Source: Actinotalea ferrariae
GTDB taxonomy: Bacteria > Actinomycetota > Actinomycetes > Actinomycetales > Cellulomonadaceae
Reading direction: 5' to 3'
Length of the DNA stretch: 32,920 bases
Assembly: GCF_019733465.1 (NCBI RefSeq)
Contig: NZ_JACVQL010000150.1
Location: forward strand, 1 to 32,920
In this document: positions 1 to 7,538 of the stretch, in pieces
How positions within the stretch are numbered: the stretch's first letter is position 1
Layout of the letters: every line of letters begins with the position of its first letter
The notes under the pieces: generated by a model
What the model saw: only the letters and a program-made list of their open reading frames with translations
The model's database searches: none
Told to the model about the DNA's origin: nothing
Position numbers and translations under genes: made by a program

Positions 1-198
1 GGCCGAGGCCTCGGCCTGTGCCCGCCGCGCGCCGGTCCCGCCGGATGCGGCGGGCGCCGCCCACCCGGCCCCGGGCGGCGGGGCGGCGTCGTACTCGGGG
101 TCGTAGGGCGGCTCGTCGTCGTACGAGACGTCGTACGGCAGGTCCTCGGGCGGCGGCCCGGCGTCTCTCGGACCGGACGACTGGGGGGACGACAGCAC
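1..198 (-). CDS. Partial unknown protein, N-terminal part only
   Basis: An open frame runs from a GTG at 198 leftward off the window edge, giving 66 residues. An in-frame TAG at 208-210 lies just upstream, so the start must be between it and the frame; GTG 198 is preceded by a weak AGGGTGG ribosome site. The visible part is rich in Pro, Asp, Tyr, Ala and Gly, with tyrosine-acidic runs such as YDDEPPYDPEYD, and looks disordered. No folded domain is visible, so the function cannot be given. Such acidic tyrosine-proline tracts occur in linkers of actinobacterial DNA-metabolism and envelope proteins, but that is only a resemblance. Codon third positions are almost all G or C, which supports real coding. 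Confidence 0.5.
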   Translation of the reverse strand, partial: MLSSPQSSGPRDAGPPPEDLPYDVSYDDEPPYDPEYDAAPPPGAGWAAPAASGGTGARRAQAEASA

Positions 199-263
199 CC
201 GACCACCCTACGTGCCGCCACCGACGCGCTCGCGGCCTCCACAGCGGCCTTCCCCAGCGGTCA

Positions 264-320
264 GGCCTGCGAGTTCTGGCACCGATCCGGCGGCCGGACC
301 GCGGATCCCGTTCCAGAACC
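264..320. repeat. Dispersed palindromic repeat, family D copy 1
   Basis: An imperfect inverted repeat with outer arms GTTCTGG (273-279) and CCAGAAC (313-319) and an inner GATCCG/CGGATC match. It sits just past the stop of the GyrI-like gene. The left flank GGCCTGCGA plus the TTCTGG arm recur at 1461-1515, so this is one of two related copies. It could act as a terminator for the GyrI-like gene, which is transcribed leftward, or be a REP-type element. Confidence 0.55.
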
Positions 321-335
321 GGAGATGAGGCGCCG

Positions 336-947
336 CTACGCGCGGGCGACGGGCTGGCGGAGGATCGTCCGCAGCCGCTCGGGCGCGGAGCGGCGCGGGT
401 CGCCGAGGTAGACCTCGTGGTGGCGGCCCGTCATCCGGAGGCCCTCGCCGGGGATGAACTCGTCGTGCATCGCCGCGAGCACCGGGCCCTCGTCGTCGTA
501 CGGGCCGACGTGCAGCGTCTGCACGCACAGCCCCTCGTCGAGGAGCTCGTGCCGGACGGCGTCGAGCACCGGCGCGGTGCCCTTGCGCGCGACCTGCTCG
601 CGCGCGGCGTCGACGTGGTCGGTGGTGATCCAGTCCGGGACCGCGATCATCATCGTCCAGCTCCAGCGCGCCTTGTCGCGTGCGCTGGTGAAGGTCGACA
701 TGTCGTCGGCCCACCACAGGCCCTCGAGCGGCATCACGGTGTGGTCGCGGCCCAGCTCGCGCCTGCTGAGGAACTTCAGCGTGTACGCCATGGGGTACAG
801 CGACGCGAGCGCGTCCGCGTGGGCCGGGGCGGTGTTCGGGTCGCCGCGGCCGTCGACCATGAGGTAGTGCAGCGGCGGCACGGTGACGACGTCGAACCGC
901 CCGCGCCGGGCGCCGTAGGCGGGTATCTCCTTCTTGAGGTCGATCAC
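336..947 (-). CDS. GyrI-like small-molecule-binding domain protein
   Basis: A 203-residue protein resembling GyrI-like (SOUL/AraC-effector-binding) proteins. Supporting segments are the N-terminal DLKKEIP and YGAR, the VPPLHYLMVDGRGDPN strand-turn, the WWADD segment, and the C-terminal LHVGPYDDEGP and YLGDPRR motifs. The family is a stand-alone ligand-binding fold found in transcription activators and sometimes in hydrolases acting on cyclopropanoid compounds; no DNA-binding domain is present here. I chose GTG 947 because homologous-looking sequence begins at VIDLKKE and the residues encoded upstream are low-complexity. Its right neighbour on the same strand is a tiny acidic protein about 230 bases upstream. 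The natural ligand is unknown. Confidence 0.85.
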   Translation of the reverse strand: MIDLKKEIPAYGARRGRFDVVTVPPLHYLMVDGRGDPNTAPAHADALASLYPMAYTLKFLSRRELGRDHTVMPLEGLWWADDMSTFTSARDKARWSWTMMIAVPDWITTDHVDAAREQVARKGTAPVLDAVRHELLDEGLCVQTLHVGPYDDEGPVLAAMHDEFIPGEGLRMTGRHHEVYLGDPRRSAPERLRTILRQPVARA

Positions 948-1181
948 CGCGCCAGTATCCAGCCAGGTGAGCGCTACGGGGCGTCGTCGTGGTTCTCGGG
1001 CGGCGATCCCCTCGAGGTGGACGGCCCGCTCACCGTGCTCGGTCCGTGGCACAGCGCCCGGGGGGTCCTCCGCGGGACGTACGTCGACCCCTGGCGGGGC
1101 ACGCGCGCGCCGTGCTCGTCACGGCGGACGGGCTGGTCGCGGACGGGGCGGCGGCCCCATCCCTGACGTGGGGCGCGACGG

Positions 1182-1352
1182 TCAGCGGTCGTCCGCGTCC
1201 TCGACCGGCAGCTGGTCCGGGTCCCCGCCCGAGAGCGTCGCGCGGAGCTCGTCCGGGGCATCGTCGGGGAGACCCGAGAGCGTGGGCCGGTCCTCGCGGA
1301 TGCGCGGGTCGGTCGGCTCCGGCAGGTCGCTGTGCGGGTCGACGGGCGTCAC
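1182..1352 (-). CDS. Small acidic hypothetical protein, 56 residues
   Basis: A short frame from GTG 1352 to TGA 1182, preceded at good spacing by GGAGG (bases 1358-1362 on the plus strand, read in reverse). The product begins VTPVDPHSDLPEPTDP, ends LPVEDADDR, and contains repeated TLSG motifs (RPTLSGLPDD and RATLSGGDPD). It is rich in Asp, Pro and Glu with no hydrophobic core segment, so it is probably disordered and cytoplasmic. No family is recognised. The ribosome site, the strongly biased third codon positions and the internal TLSG duplication argue that it is real. It could belong with the GyrI-like gene downstream on the same strand, though 230 bases separate them. Confidence 0.6.
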   Translation of the reverse strand: MTPVDPHSDLPEPTDPRIREDRPTLSGLPDDAPDELRATLSGGDPDQLPVEDADDR

Positions 1353-1460
1353 GGTGGCCTCCAGCGGTCGCGGTGGGCGTGCGGGCTGATCCCGACCGTA
1401 GGCCGGACGGCGCCGACGCGCGCCCGGAGCGTCGGTCAGGGCGGCGAGGCTCCGCCTCCG

Positions 1461-1515
1461 GGCCTGCGACTTCTGGAACAGAGGCGACGCTGGGGCGTCG
1501 CTTCGGTTCCAGAAC
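1461..1515. repeat. Dispersed palindromic repeat, family D copy 2
   Basis: Inverted repeat with arms TTCTGGAAC (1471-1479) and GTTCCAGAA (1506-1514) and a perfect inner stem GCGACGC/GCGTCGC around TGG. The left flank GGCCTGCGA and the outer arms match the element at 264-320. It lies in the 309-base gene-free stretch 1353-1661, upstream of both the small acidic gene and the short-chain dehydrogenase. Nothing else in that stretch looks coding; it also holds the LacI-type operator at 1550. Confidence 0.6.
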
Positions 1516-1549
1516 TGCGGCGCCCGACGACGACGCGCTGCCGCAAGCG

Positions 1550-1563
1550 GGAAAGCGCTTGCC
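1550..1563. promoter_or_regulatory. LacI-type operator upstream of the SDR operon
   Basis: GGAAAGCGCTTGCC is a 14-bp near-palindrome with one mismatched pair and a central AGCGCT core typical of LacI-family operators. It lies 98 bases before the dehydrogenase start. A weak promoter candidate overlaps it: TTGCCG at 1559-1564, an 18-base spacer, then CAGGAT at 1583-1588, so binding would cover the -35 region. Close relatives occur at 10230-10243 and 19949-19962. Confidence 0.65.
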
Positions 1564-1661
1564 GAACGCGCGGCGCGCGTGCCAGGATCGGGGCCGAGGC
1601 GGCAGCCCGCACCGCGGTGCGACTCCGAGGCGCACCGCCCCACGAGCACACGGAGGTCTCG

Positions 1662-2456
1662 ATGCCGCGCACCGCGCTGGTCACGGGCGGCAACCGCGGC
1701 ATCGGCCTCGGCATCACCCGCCGCCTGCTCGTCGACGGCTTCGCCGTCTCGATCCTCGCCACGCGCGAGGAGCCGGCCGACGTCATGGCCGAGCTCCGCG
1801 ACCTCGCGGGGGACCCGGCCCTCGTCCGCTACGTGCGTGGCTCGGTCGCCGAGCCCGACGACCACGTCCGCTATGTCGACGACGCCGTCGACGCGTGGGG
1901 CCGCCTCGACCTCCTCGTCAACAACGCGGGCGTGGCACCGACGGTCCGCGCCGACATCCTCGAGGCGACGACCGAGAGCTTCGACCGCGTGCTCGGCATC
2001 AACCTGCGCGGCCCGTACTTCCTCACGCAGACCTTCGCGAACCGCGTCATCGCGCTGCGCGGGCCGCTCGACGCGCTGCCCGAGCCGCCGTCGGGCCCGG
2101 TCGCGACCGTGGTCAACGTGTCCTCGATCTCGGCGACCACGGTCTCGACCAACCGTGGCGACTACTGCGTCTCCAAGGCCGGCGTCGCGATGGCGACGCA
2201 GCTGTGGGCGGCGCGGCTCGCGCCCGAGGGGATCGTCGTGCACGAGGTGCGTCCCGGGGTGATCGCGACCGACATGACGTCGGCCGTCACCGAGCGGTAC
2301 GACGCGCTGTTCGAGGGCGGCATCGCACCGATCGCGCGGTGGGGCCGCCCGGCCGACGTCGCGGGCGCCGTCGCGATCCTCGCGTCCGGCCAGACGCCGT
2401 ACTCGACGGGTGAGGTCTTCCACGTCGACGGCGGCATGCACATCCCCCGCCTCTGA
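1662..2456 (+). CDS. Short-chain dehydrogenase/reductase (FabG-type)
   Basis: A 264-residue classical SDR that should reduce a ketone or oxidise an alcohol with NAD(P)(H) in the cytoplasm. The nucleotide-binding motif TGGNRGIG is at residues 8-15, NNAG at 87-90, the catalytic Ser at 154/155 and YCVSK with Tyr168 and Lys172. Automated tools often call this type 3-ketoacyl-ACP reductase, but the neighbours (FAD oxidoreductase, SGNH hydrolase, LacI-type operator) suggest a sugar or sugar-derived alcohol. ATG 1662 is preceded by GGAGG at the right distance, and Met-Pro-Arg-Thr leads straight into the first beta strand, so longer frames are not used. It is first in a likely three-gene operon, with 37 bases to the next gene. 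The substrate cannot be read from sequence. Confidence 0.9.
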   Translation: MPRTALVTGGNRGIGLGITRRLLVDGFAVSILATREEPADVMAELRDLAGDPALVRYVRGSVAEPDDHVRYVDDAVDAWGRLDLLVNNAGVAPTVRADILEATTESFDRVLGINLRGPYFLTQTFANRVIALRGPLDALPEPPSGPVATVVNVSSISATTVSTNRGDYCVSKAGVAMATQLWAARLAPEGIVVHEVRPGVIATDMTSAVTERYDALFEGGIAPIARWGRPADVAGAVAILASGQTPYSTGEVFHVDGGMHIPRL

Positions 2457-2493
2457 CCTCCCCGCCCGAGGACCCCGACCTGGAGCCGCACCC

Positions 2494-4590
2494 GTGACCA
2501 CGCACGAGCCTGCACCCACCCACGAACCGGTGACCCTGCGCATCGCCGGCCGGGAGGTCCCGGTCGTCACGGCGACCACCGTCGTCGTGGGCACGGGATC
2601 CGCCGGGTTCTGCGCGGCCGACCGCCTGTGGGAGCTGGGCCATGACGACGTCGTCATGGTCGCGGACAAGGTCAACGCGGGGTCGAGCCGCAACGCGGGC
2701 TCGGACAAGCAGACCTACTACAAGCTCACGCTCTCCGGGGGCGACGGCGACTCGGTGCGCGAGATGGCCGAGACGCTGTACTCCGGTGGCGCGATGGACG
2801 GTGACAACGCGCTCGCGGAGGCCGCGCTCTCCGCACGGGGCTTCCTGCGCCTGTGTGACCTGGGCGTGCCGTTCCCGCAGAACCGGTACGGCGAGTTCAT
2901 CGGCTACAAGACCGACCACGACCCCCGCCGCCGGGCGACGTCGGTCGGGCCGTACACGTCGCGCTCGATGGTCGAGCAGCTCGAGAAGAAGGTGCACCGC
3001 AACGGCACGCGCATTTTTGACGAGTGCCGCGTGGTCGAGGTGCTCACCCGGCCGGCGCCCGACGGCGGCCGCGAGGTGACGGGCCTGCTCGTGCTCCGGA
3101 CGGACGTGCACGTGGACCCCGCGGACCCGACGGCGTCGCCGTTCCTGCTCTTCCGCTGCTCGAACCTCGTCTACGCGACGGGCGGCCCGGCCGGGATGTA
3201 CGCGACGCGCGTGTTCCCCAACGGTCAGTGGGGCGCGTCCGGCGCGGCGTACCGGGCCGGCGTGCACGGCAAGAACCTCACCGAGTGGCAGTTCGGCCTC
3301 GCGTCGACCAAGCCGCGCTGGAACGTCTCGGGCACGTACATGCAGGTCATCCCGCGCTTCGTCTCGACCGACGCCGACGGCGGCGACGAGCGCGAGTTCC
3401 TCACCGAGGCGATCCCCGACTACGGCCGCCTCATGTCGCTCGTCTTCCTCAAGGGCTACCAGTGGCCCTTCGACATCCGGAAGGCGGTCGACGGGTCCTC
3501 GCTCGTCGACCTGCTCGTCTACCGCGAGACGGTGCTCCGCGGGCGCCGCGTGTTCCTCGACTTCCGCCGCAACCCGGTGCGCGACGAGTTCGACCCCAGC
3601 GCGCTCTCGCCCGAGGCGTACTCCTACCTCGAGCGCGCGGGCGTGCTCTTCGGCACACCGATCGAGCGCCTGCGGCGCATGAACGAGCCCGCCTACCAGT
3701 TCTACCTGGGCAAGAACCCGTACGTGGACCTGGAGCAGGAGATGCTCGAGGTCGACGTGTGCGCGCAGCACAACAACGGGGGCCTCCTCGTCGACGCGTG
3801 GTGGCACTCGAACGTCACGGGCTTCTTCCCGGTCGGCGAGGCGGGCGGCGCGCACGGCGTCTACCGGCCCGGCGGCGCGGCGCTCAACAGCGGGCAGGTC
3901 GGCGCGACGCGTGCGGCGCAGTTCATCGCGGCCCGGCGCGGCCCCGACGTCGTCCCGCCGGGGGAGGGGTTCGACGACACCGCCGCGGCCGCCGTCGAGG
4001 GAGCGCACGGCCTGGTCGCCGCGGCCACGGCGCGGGCGGCGTCGGGCGTGCCCGACAACACCGGCGACCTCCTGCGCGACGTCGGCGTGCTCATGAGCGC
4101 CAAGGCCGGCCCCGTGCGCTCACCCGCGTCGGTGCGCGAGGCGCTCGAGCAGGTCACGGCGTGGCTGGGGGAGTACTCGGACCTCGTCTCGGCCGACGGC
4201 GGCTCGCGCCGGGCGGTCAACCGCACCTTCCTCGTGCGCGACATCCTCACGACGGCGTACGTCTACCTGCACGCGATGGTCGACTACGTCGAGCACGGCG
4301 GGCGCTCGCGCGGGTCGGTGCTCTACACCGACCCCGACGGCTCGCTGCCGCACCGCGGGTACGGCCCCGACGCCGACGCCGAGCTCGACCTGCCGGAGAT
4401 CTTCCGGTTCCGGCTCGACGGCGGTGCGCTCGACGACGAGGTCCAGGAGGCGTCGTGGTCGCCCGACGGCGGCTCGGGCGAGGAGGGCGCGACGACGCTC
4501 CGGTGGCGGCCGCGTCGCCCGATCCCCGAGGACGACGACTTCTTCGAGAACGTGTGGCGCGAGTTCCGCGAGCACGGCAACGTCCACTGA
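2494..4590 (+). CDS. FAD-binding oxidoreductase, fumarate reductase/aspartate oxidase flavoprotein type
   Basis: A 698-residue flavoprotein. The Rossmann dinucleotide motif GTGSAG is at residues 33-38 after a short N-terminal strand, followed by AGSSRNAGSDKQ, matching the flavin-attachment region of the succinate dehydrogenase/fumarate reductase/aspartate oxidase superfamily. Toward the C-terminus, FFPVGEAGGAHGVYRPGGAALNSGQVGA is the expected second FAD-contact segment, followed by a helical domain. No signal peptide, haem site or iron-sulphur cysteines are visible, so it is probably soluble. GTG 2494 was chosen because it opens the first plausible strand; the ATG far upstream lies inside the SDR gene. 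Together with the SDR and SGNH protein it probably oxidises a carbohydrate-related compound, which is inference. It is longer than aspartate oxidase (about 540), so it is unlikely to be NadB. Confidence 0.85.
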   Translation: MTTHEPAPTHEPVTLRIAGREVPVVTATTVVVGTGSAGFCAADRLWELGHDDVVMVADKVNAGSSRNAGSDKQTYYKLTLSGGDGDSVREMAETLYSGGAMDGDNALAEAALSARGFLRLCDLGVPFPQNRYGEFIGYKTDHDPRRRATSVGPYTSRSMVEQLEKKVHRNGTRIFDECRVVEVLTRPAPDGGREVTGLLVLRTDVHVDPADPTASPFLLFRCSNLVYATGGPAGMYATRVFPNGQWGASGAAYRAGVHGKNLTEWQFGLASTKPRWNVSGTYMQVIPRFVSTDADGGDEREFLTEAIPDYGRLMSLVFLKGYQWPFDIRKAVDGSSLVDLLVYRETVLRGRRVFLDFRRNPVRDEFDPSALSPEAYSYLERAGVLFGTPIERLRRMNEPAYQFYLGKNPYVDLEQEMLEVDVCAQHNNGGLLVDAWWHSNVTGFFPVGEAGGAHGVYRPGGAALNSGQVGATRAAQFIAARRGPDVVPPGEGFDDTAAAAVEGAHGLVAAATARAASGVPDNTGDLLRDVGVLMSAKAGPVRSPASVREALEQVTAWLGEYSDLVSADGGSRRAVNRTFLVRDILTTAYVYLHAMVDYVEHGGRSRGSVLYTDPDGSLPHRGYGPDADAELDLPEIFRFRLDGGALDDEVQEASWSPDGGSGEEGATTLRWRPRRPIPEDDDFFENVWREFREHGNVH

Positions 4591-4608
4591 GCGCCGGCTG
4601 ACATCCTC

Positions 4609-5874
4609 GTGGGCGTGATGCGCGACGTGCCGCTCGGCGGCGTGGCCGGGGGCAGTGGTCCCGTCGCCGTGCCCGTGGAGGTGCGGGGCGTGGCCGAGGT
4701 CGAGCAGACGTCGGACGGGCTCGTGCTGCACCGGCTGCCGCCCGCCGCCCGCGCCCAGATGCCCGACGACTTCGTCCGCATGTGCGAGGAGCAGCCGTCC
4801 GGCGTGCGGCTCGCCTTCCGGACGGCGGCGCGCCGCGTCGAGCTCGACGTCCGGCTGCGGCGGACCCTGTCGGTCAACCGGCCGTCCGGCGAGCCGGGCG
4901 TCGTCCCGCCCGCGCAGGCGTGGGAGGCGGTGGCGGACGGCGTCGTCGTCGACACCGTCGTGCCGGGCGACGGGCACGGACTGGTCGAGATGGACTACGC
5001 CACCCGCCGCGGCCGGTGGACGCCGGCGCCCGTCGAGACGCTCTCGTTCGACCTGCCGGCGGGCGAGAAGGACGTCGAGCTGTGGCCGGCCTTCGGCGAG
5101 GTCGTGACGCTCGTCGCGCTGCGGGCCGACGACGACGTCGCGACGTCTCCGCCCGCCCCCCGCCCGCGCTGGGTGCACCACGGCAGCTCGATCAGCCACG
5201 GCGCCTCGGCGGACCGGCCCACGGGCACGTGGCCCGTCGTGGCGGCGAGGTCGCTCGGGCTCGACCTGGTGAACCTCGGCTTCTCGGGCAACGCCGTGCT
5301 GGACCCGTTCGTGGCACGCGCGATCCGCGACCAGCCCGCGGACCTCATCACGCTCAAGCTCGGGATCAACGTGGTCAACCACGACGTCATGCGGCTGCGC
5401 GCGTTCGTCCCGGCGGTCGAGGGGTTCCTCGACACGATCCGCGAGGGGCACCCGACGACGCCGGTCGCCGTCGTCTCGCCGATCCTGTGCCCGATGGTCG
5501 AGGACTGCCCGGGCCCGACGTCGATCGACCCGGCCTCGCCCGCGACGGCGCCCGTGTTCCGCACGACCGGACGGCCCGAGGAGCTCGCCGAGGGCAAGCT
5601 GAGCCTCGGGGTGATCCGCGAGGCGCTCGCGGAAGTGGTCGCGCGGCGCTCGCCGTCGGACCCGCACCTGAGGTACCTCGACGGCCTCGAGCTCTTCGGC
5701 TGGGCGGCGTGGGACGCGATGCCCATGCCGGACCTGCTGCACCCCGACGCGGCCGGCCAGCGCCACATGGGCGAGCGCTTCGCCGAGCTGCTGCCGCAGC
5801 TGCTCCCCGGGCTGGTCCCGGCCGTGCTCCCGGCACGGGCCGGCGGGCGGCCCGCCACGACCCACGCCGGGTGA
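4609..5874 (+). CDS. SGNH/GDSL hydrolase with N-terminal beta domain
   Basis: A 421-residue predicted esterase. Residues 1 to about 180 form a beta-rich domain like the N-terminal part of SsfX3-type enzymes; the rest is an SGNH hydrolase. Block I is HHGSSISHG (Gly192-Ser193-Ser194, Ser194 the likely nucleophile), block II GFSGNA supplies the Gly, block III KLGINV supplies the Asn, and block V DLLHPD supplies Asp375 and His378. Family members remove acetyl or acyl groups from sugars or natural products. There is no signal peptide, so it would act in the cytoplasm, as expected for deacylating an imported saccharide. The GTG start at 4609 lies 18 bases after the FAD gene; ATG 4618 is an alternative nine bases in. 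Probably the last gene of the SDR-FAD operon. Confidence 0.85.
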   Translation: MGVMRDVPLGGVAGGSGPVAVPVEVRGVAEVEQTSDGLVLHRLPPAARAQMPDDFVRMCEEQPSGVRLAFRTAARRVELDVRLRRTLSVNRPSGEPGVVPPAQAWEAVADGVVVDTVVPGDGHGLVEMDYATRRGRWTPAPVETLSFDLPAGEKDVELWPAFGEVVTLVALRADDDVATSPPAPRPRWVHHGSSISHGASADRPTGTWPVVAARSLGLDLVNLGFSGNAVLDPFVARAIRDQPADLITLKLGINVVNHDVMRLRAFVPAVEGFLDTIREGHPTTPVAVVSPILCPMVEDCPGPTSIDPASPATAPVFRTTGRPEELAEGKLSLGVIREALAEVVARRSPSDPHLRYLDGLELFGWAAWDAMPMPDLLHPDAAGQRHMGERFAELLPQLLPGLVPAVLPARAGGRPATTHAG

Positions 5875-5955
5875 ACTTCAGGCCCGTCCCCCGCACGGCC
5901 GGTCCCGGCGCGCGTCCCCGCAGGTAGCGTCCCGCTCGACGTCACGGGAGGCCGC

Positions 5956-6660
5956 ATGTCGGTGTACGGGTACGGCCCCTCGGCCGGAGTGCAGCAGCGG
6001 GTCGGTCCGCCACGGGTCGAGCTGGTCGGTCCCCCCGTGCCGCACCAGCCGTGGTCGACGGTCGTCATCGTGCTCAACGGCTTGGGCATCCTCGCGGGCG
6101 TCGTCACGACGGGCGCCGGGATCGCCCTCGCCGTGGCGGACAGCTCGGCCAGCTCGTCGCAGGCCGTCTTCGCGGGCCTGGGGATGATGATCGCCGCGGT
6201 GATCACCGTCGTGGGCCTCGCGGTGCTCGCCGTCGCCGTGCTCGTCACCGTGCTCACCGTGCGCGGCCGCCGCGCGGCCGAGCGCGGGCGCTCGGGCCAG
6301 CTGCTGGCCGTCGCGATCATCCACGTCGCCCTCGGTGCGTCCGGAGTGCTCGGGCCGCTGAGCTCGGGCGACGTGTCGACGGCGCTCATGGGGAGCCTCC
6401 CCCCGGTCCTCTACGGGCTCCCGGGCGTCATGCTCCTACGGCTGATCCGCTCGGCCACCCGCCCGCTGGCCCGCTCCGGGCCGTACGGGTACCCGCCGTC
6501 GGGCCCCGGACCGTACGGGTACCCGCCGTCGGGCTACGGGCCGCAGGACCACGTGCCGTACGCCTTCGCGCCGCAGGACGACGCCCCGCGCACGTTCACG
6601 CCGCAGGACGACGCCCCGCGCACCTTCACGCTGGAGGACCCGGAGCCGCGGGGGTACTGA
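5956..6660 (+). CDS. Small integral membrane protein with repetitive Pro/Gly/Tyr tail
   Basis: A 234-residue protein with a short cytoplasmic Gly/Tyr/Pro N-terminus and about four hydrophobic segments (roughly residues 35-61, 70-102, 114-133 and 144-162), then a soluble tail from about 170. The tail consists of 10-residue units: two of PYGYPPSG type, then three of PQDxxPxxF type, encoded by 30-base repeats. This organisation is common among uncharacterised actinobacterial membrane proteins with low-complexity tails. No catalytic motif is visible, and the function is unknown. ATG 5956 has GGGAGG just upstream. It appears to be its own unit, 81 bases after the SGNH gene and 21 bases before endonuclease IV. 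Confidence 0.8.
   Translation: MSVYGYGPSAGVQQRVGPPRVELVGPPVPHQPWSTVVIVLNGLGILAGVVTTGAGIALAVADSSASSSQAVFAGLGMMIAAVITVVGLAVLAVAVLVTVLTVRGRRAAERGRSGQLLAVAIIHVALGASGVLGPLSSGDVSTALMGSLPPVLYGLPGVMLLRLIRSATRPLARSGPYGYPPSGPGPYGYPPSGYGPQDHVPYAFAPQDDAPRTFTPQDDAPRTFTLEDPEPRGY
6481..6630 (+). repeat. In-frame 30-base tandem repeats
   Basis: Five consecutive 30-base units. Units at 6481 and 6511 share an identical 24-base core; units at 6571 and 6601 differ by one base, and 6541 is a diverged copy of them. All keep the reading frame of the membrane protein and encode 10-residue units, so copy number can change without breaking the gene. Confidence 0.85.
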
Positions 6661-6681
6661 CCGCTCGTCTAGCCTGGCGGC

Positions 6682-7443
6682 ATGGCACTGATCGGAGCGC
6701 ACGTACGCGACGAGGACCCGGTCGCGGCCGGGACCGAGGTGGGCGCGGAGGCGGTGCAGTTCTTCCTCGCGAACCCGCAGGGCTGGAAGAAGCCGGTCCC
6801 GCGCGAGGACGCGGCCGACGTCGTCGCGTCCGGCCTGGGCGTCTACGCCCACGCGCCGTACCTGGTGAACGTCGCGTCGACCAACAACAAGATCCGGATC
6901 CCGAGCCGCAAGATGATCGCGGAGCACGCCGCCGCGGCGGCGACGCTCGGCGGGAAGGGGCTCATCGTCCACGGCGGCCACGTGGGCGACGGCGACGACA
7001 TCGCGGCGGGCGTCGACAACTGGCGCAAGACGTTCGAGCGCGCGACGTTCCCCGTGCTGGTGCTCGTCGAGAACACCGCGGGCGGCGAGAACGCGTGCGC
7101 GCGGACGCTCGACCGGATCGCGATGCTGTGGGACGCCATCGGCGGGTACGACGTCGGCTTCTGCCTCGACACCTGCCACGCGTGGGCCGCGGGCGAGGAC
7201 CTCGAGACGATCGTCGACCGTGTCAAGGCGATCACCGGACGCATCGATCTCGTGCACGCCAACAGCTCGCGCGACGAGTTCGGGTCGAGCCGGGACCGGC
7301 ACGCCAACTTCGCGACCGGCACCATCCCGCCCGAGCTCATCGCCCACGTGGTGCGCGAGGCGGGCTGCGACGCGCTCGTCGAGACGCCCGCCGAGCGTCA
7401 GGCCGAGGACATCGCGTTCCTCCGGGCGGCGCTCGCGGGCTGA
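6682..7443 (+). CDS. nfo: Endonuclease IV (AP endonuclease)
   Basis: A 253-residue TIM-barrel AP endonuclease of the endonuclease IV family, which cuts DNA 5' to abasic sites in base-excision repair using a cluster of zinc ions. The IGAHV start, the metal-ligand segments YAHAPYLVN, VHGGH, VENTAGG and CLDTCHAW, the HANSSRDEFGSSRDRHAN loop with the paired Asp/His ligands, and the final VETP Glu are all present, so it should be active. It is near the short end for the family (E. coli Nfo is 285). ATG 6682 follows 21 bases after the membrane-protein stop. A hairpin at 7496-7522 ends the unit. It has no obvious link to the surrounding sugar genes and is probably a core gene. Confidence 0.93.
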   Translation: MALIGAHVRDEDPVAAGTEVGAEAVQFFLANPQGWKKPVPREDAADVVASGLGVYAHAPYLVNVASTNNKIRIPSRKMIAEHAAAAATLGGKGLIVHGGHVGDGDDIAAGVDNWRKTFERATFPVLVLVENTAGGENACARTLDRIAMLWDAIGGYDVGFCLDTCHAWAAGEDLETIVDRVKAITGRIDLVHANSSRDEFGSSRDRHANFATGTIPPELIAHVVREAGCDALVETPAERQAEDIAFLRAALAG

Positions 7444-7495
7444 GGGTCGTCGCCCTACCCGTCGCGCGCCCCCGGCACCCTCGCGGGACGACGAA

Positions 7496-7522
7496 GGCCG
7501 CCCCCGGCGAGCGGGGACGGCC
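7496..7522. terminator. Bidirectional hairpin between nfo and the HesB-like gene
   Basis: GGCCG-C-CCCCG, a five-base loop, then CGGGG-A-CGGCC: an 11-bp stem with one C/A mismatch between two convergent genes. There is no T-run, as is common in high-GC actinomycetes. It could stop transcription from both sides. Confidence 0.65.
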
Positions 7523-7538
7523 TGCGACGACGTGCGGG

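Noticed and set aside
2287-5865. Long minus-strand frames opposite the FAD and SGNH genes
   Set aside because: No motifs, no ribosome sites, and the plus-strand genes carry full catalytic signatures.
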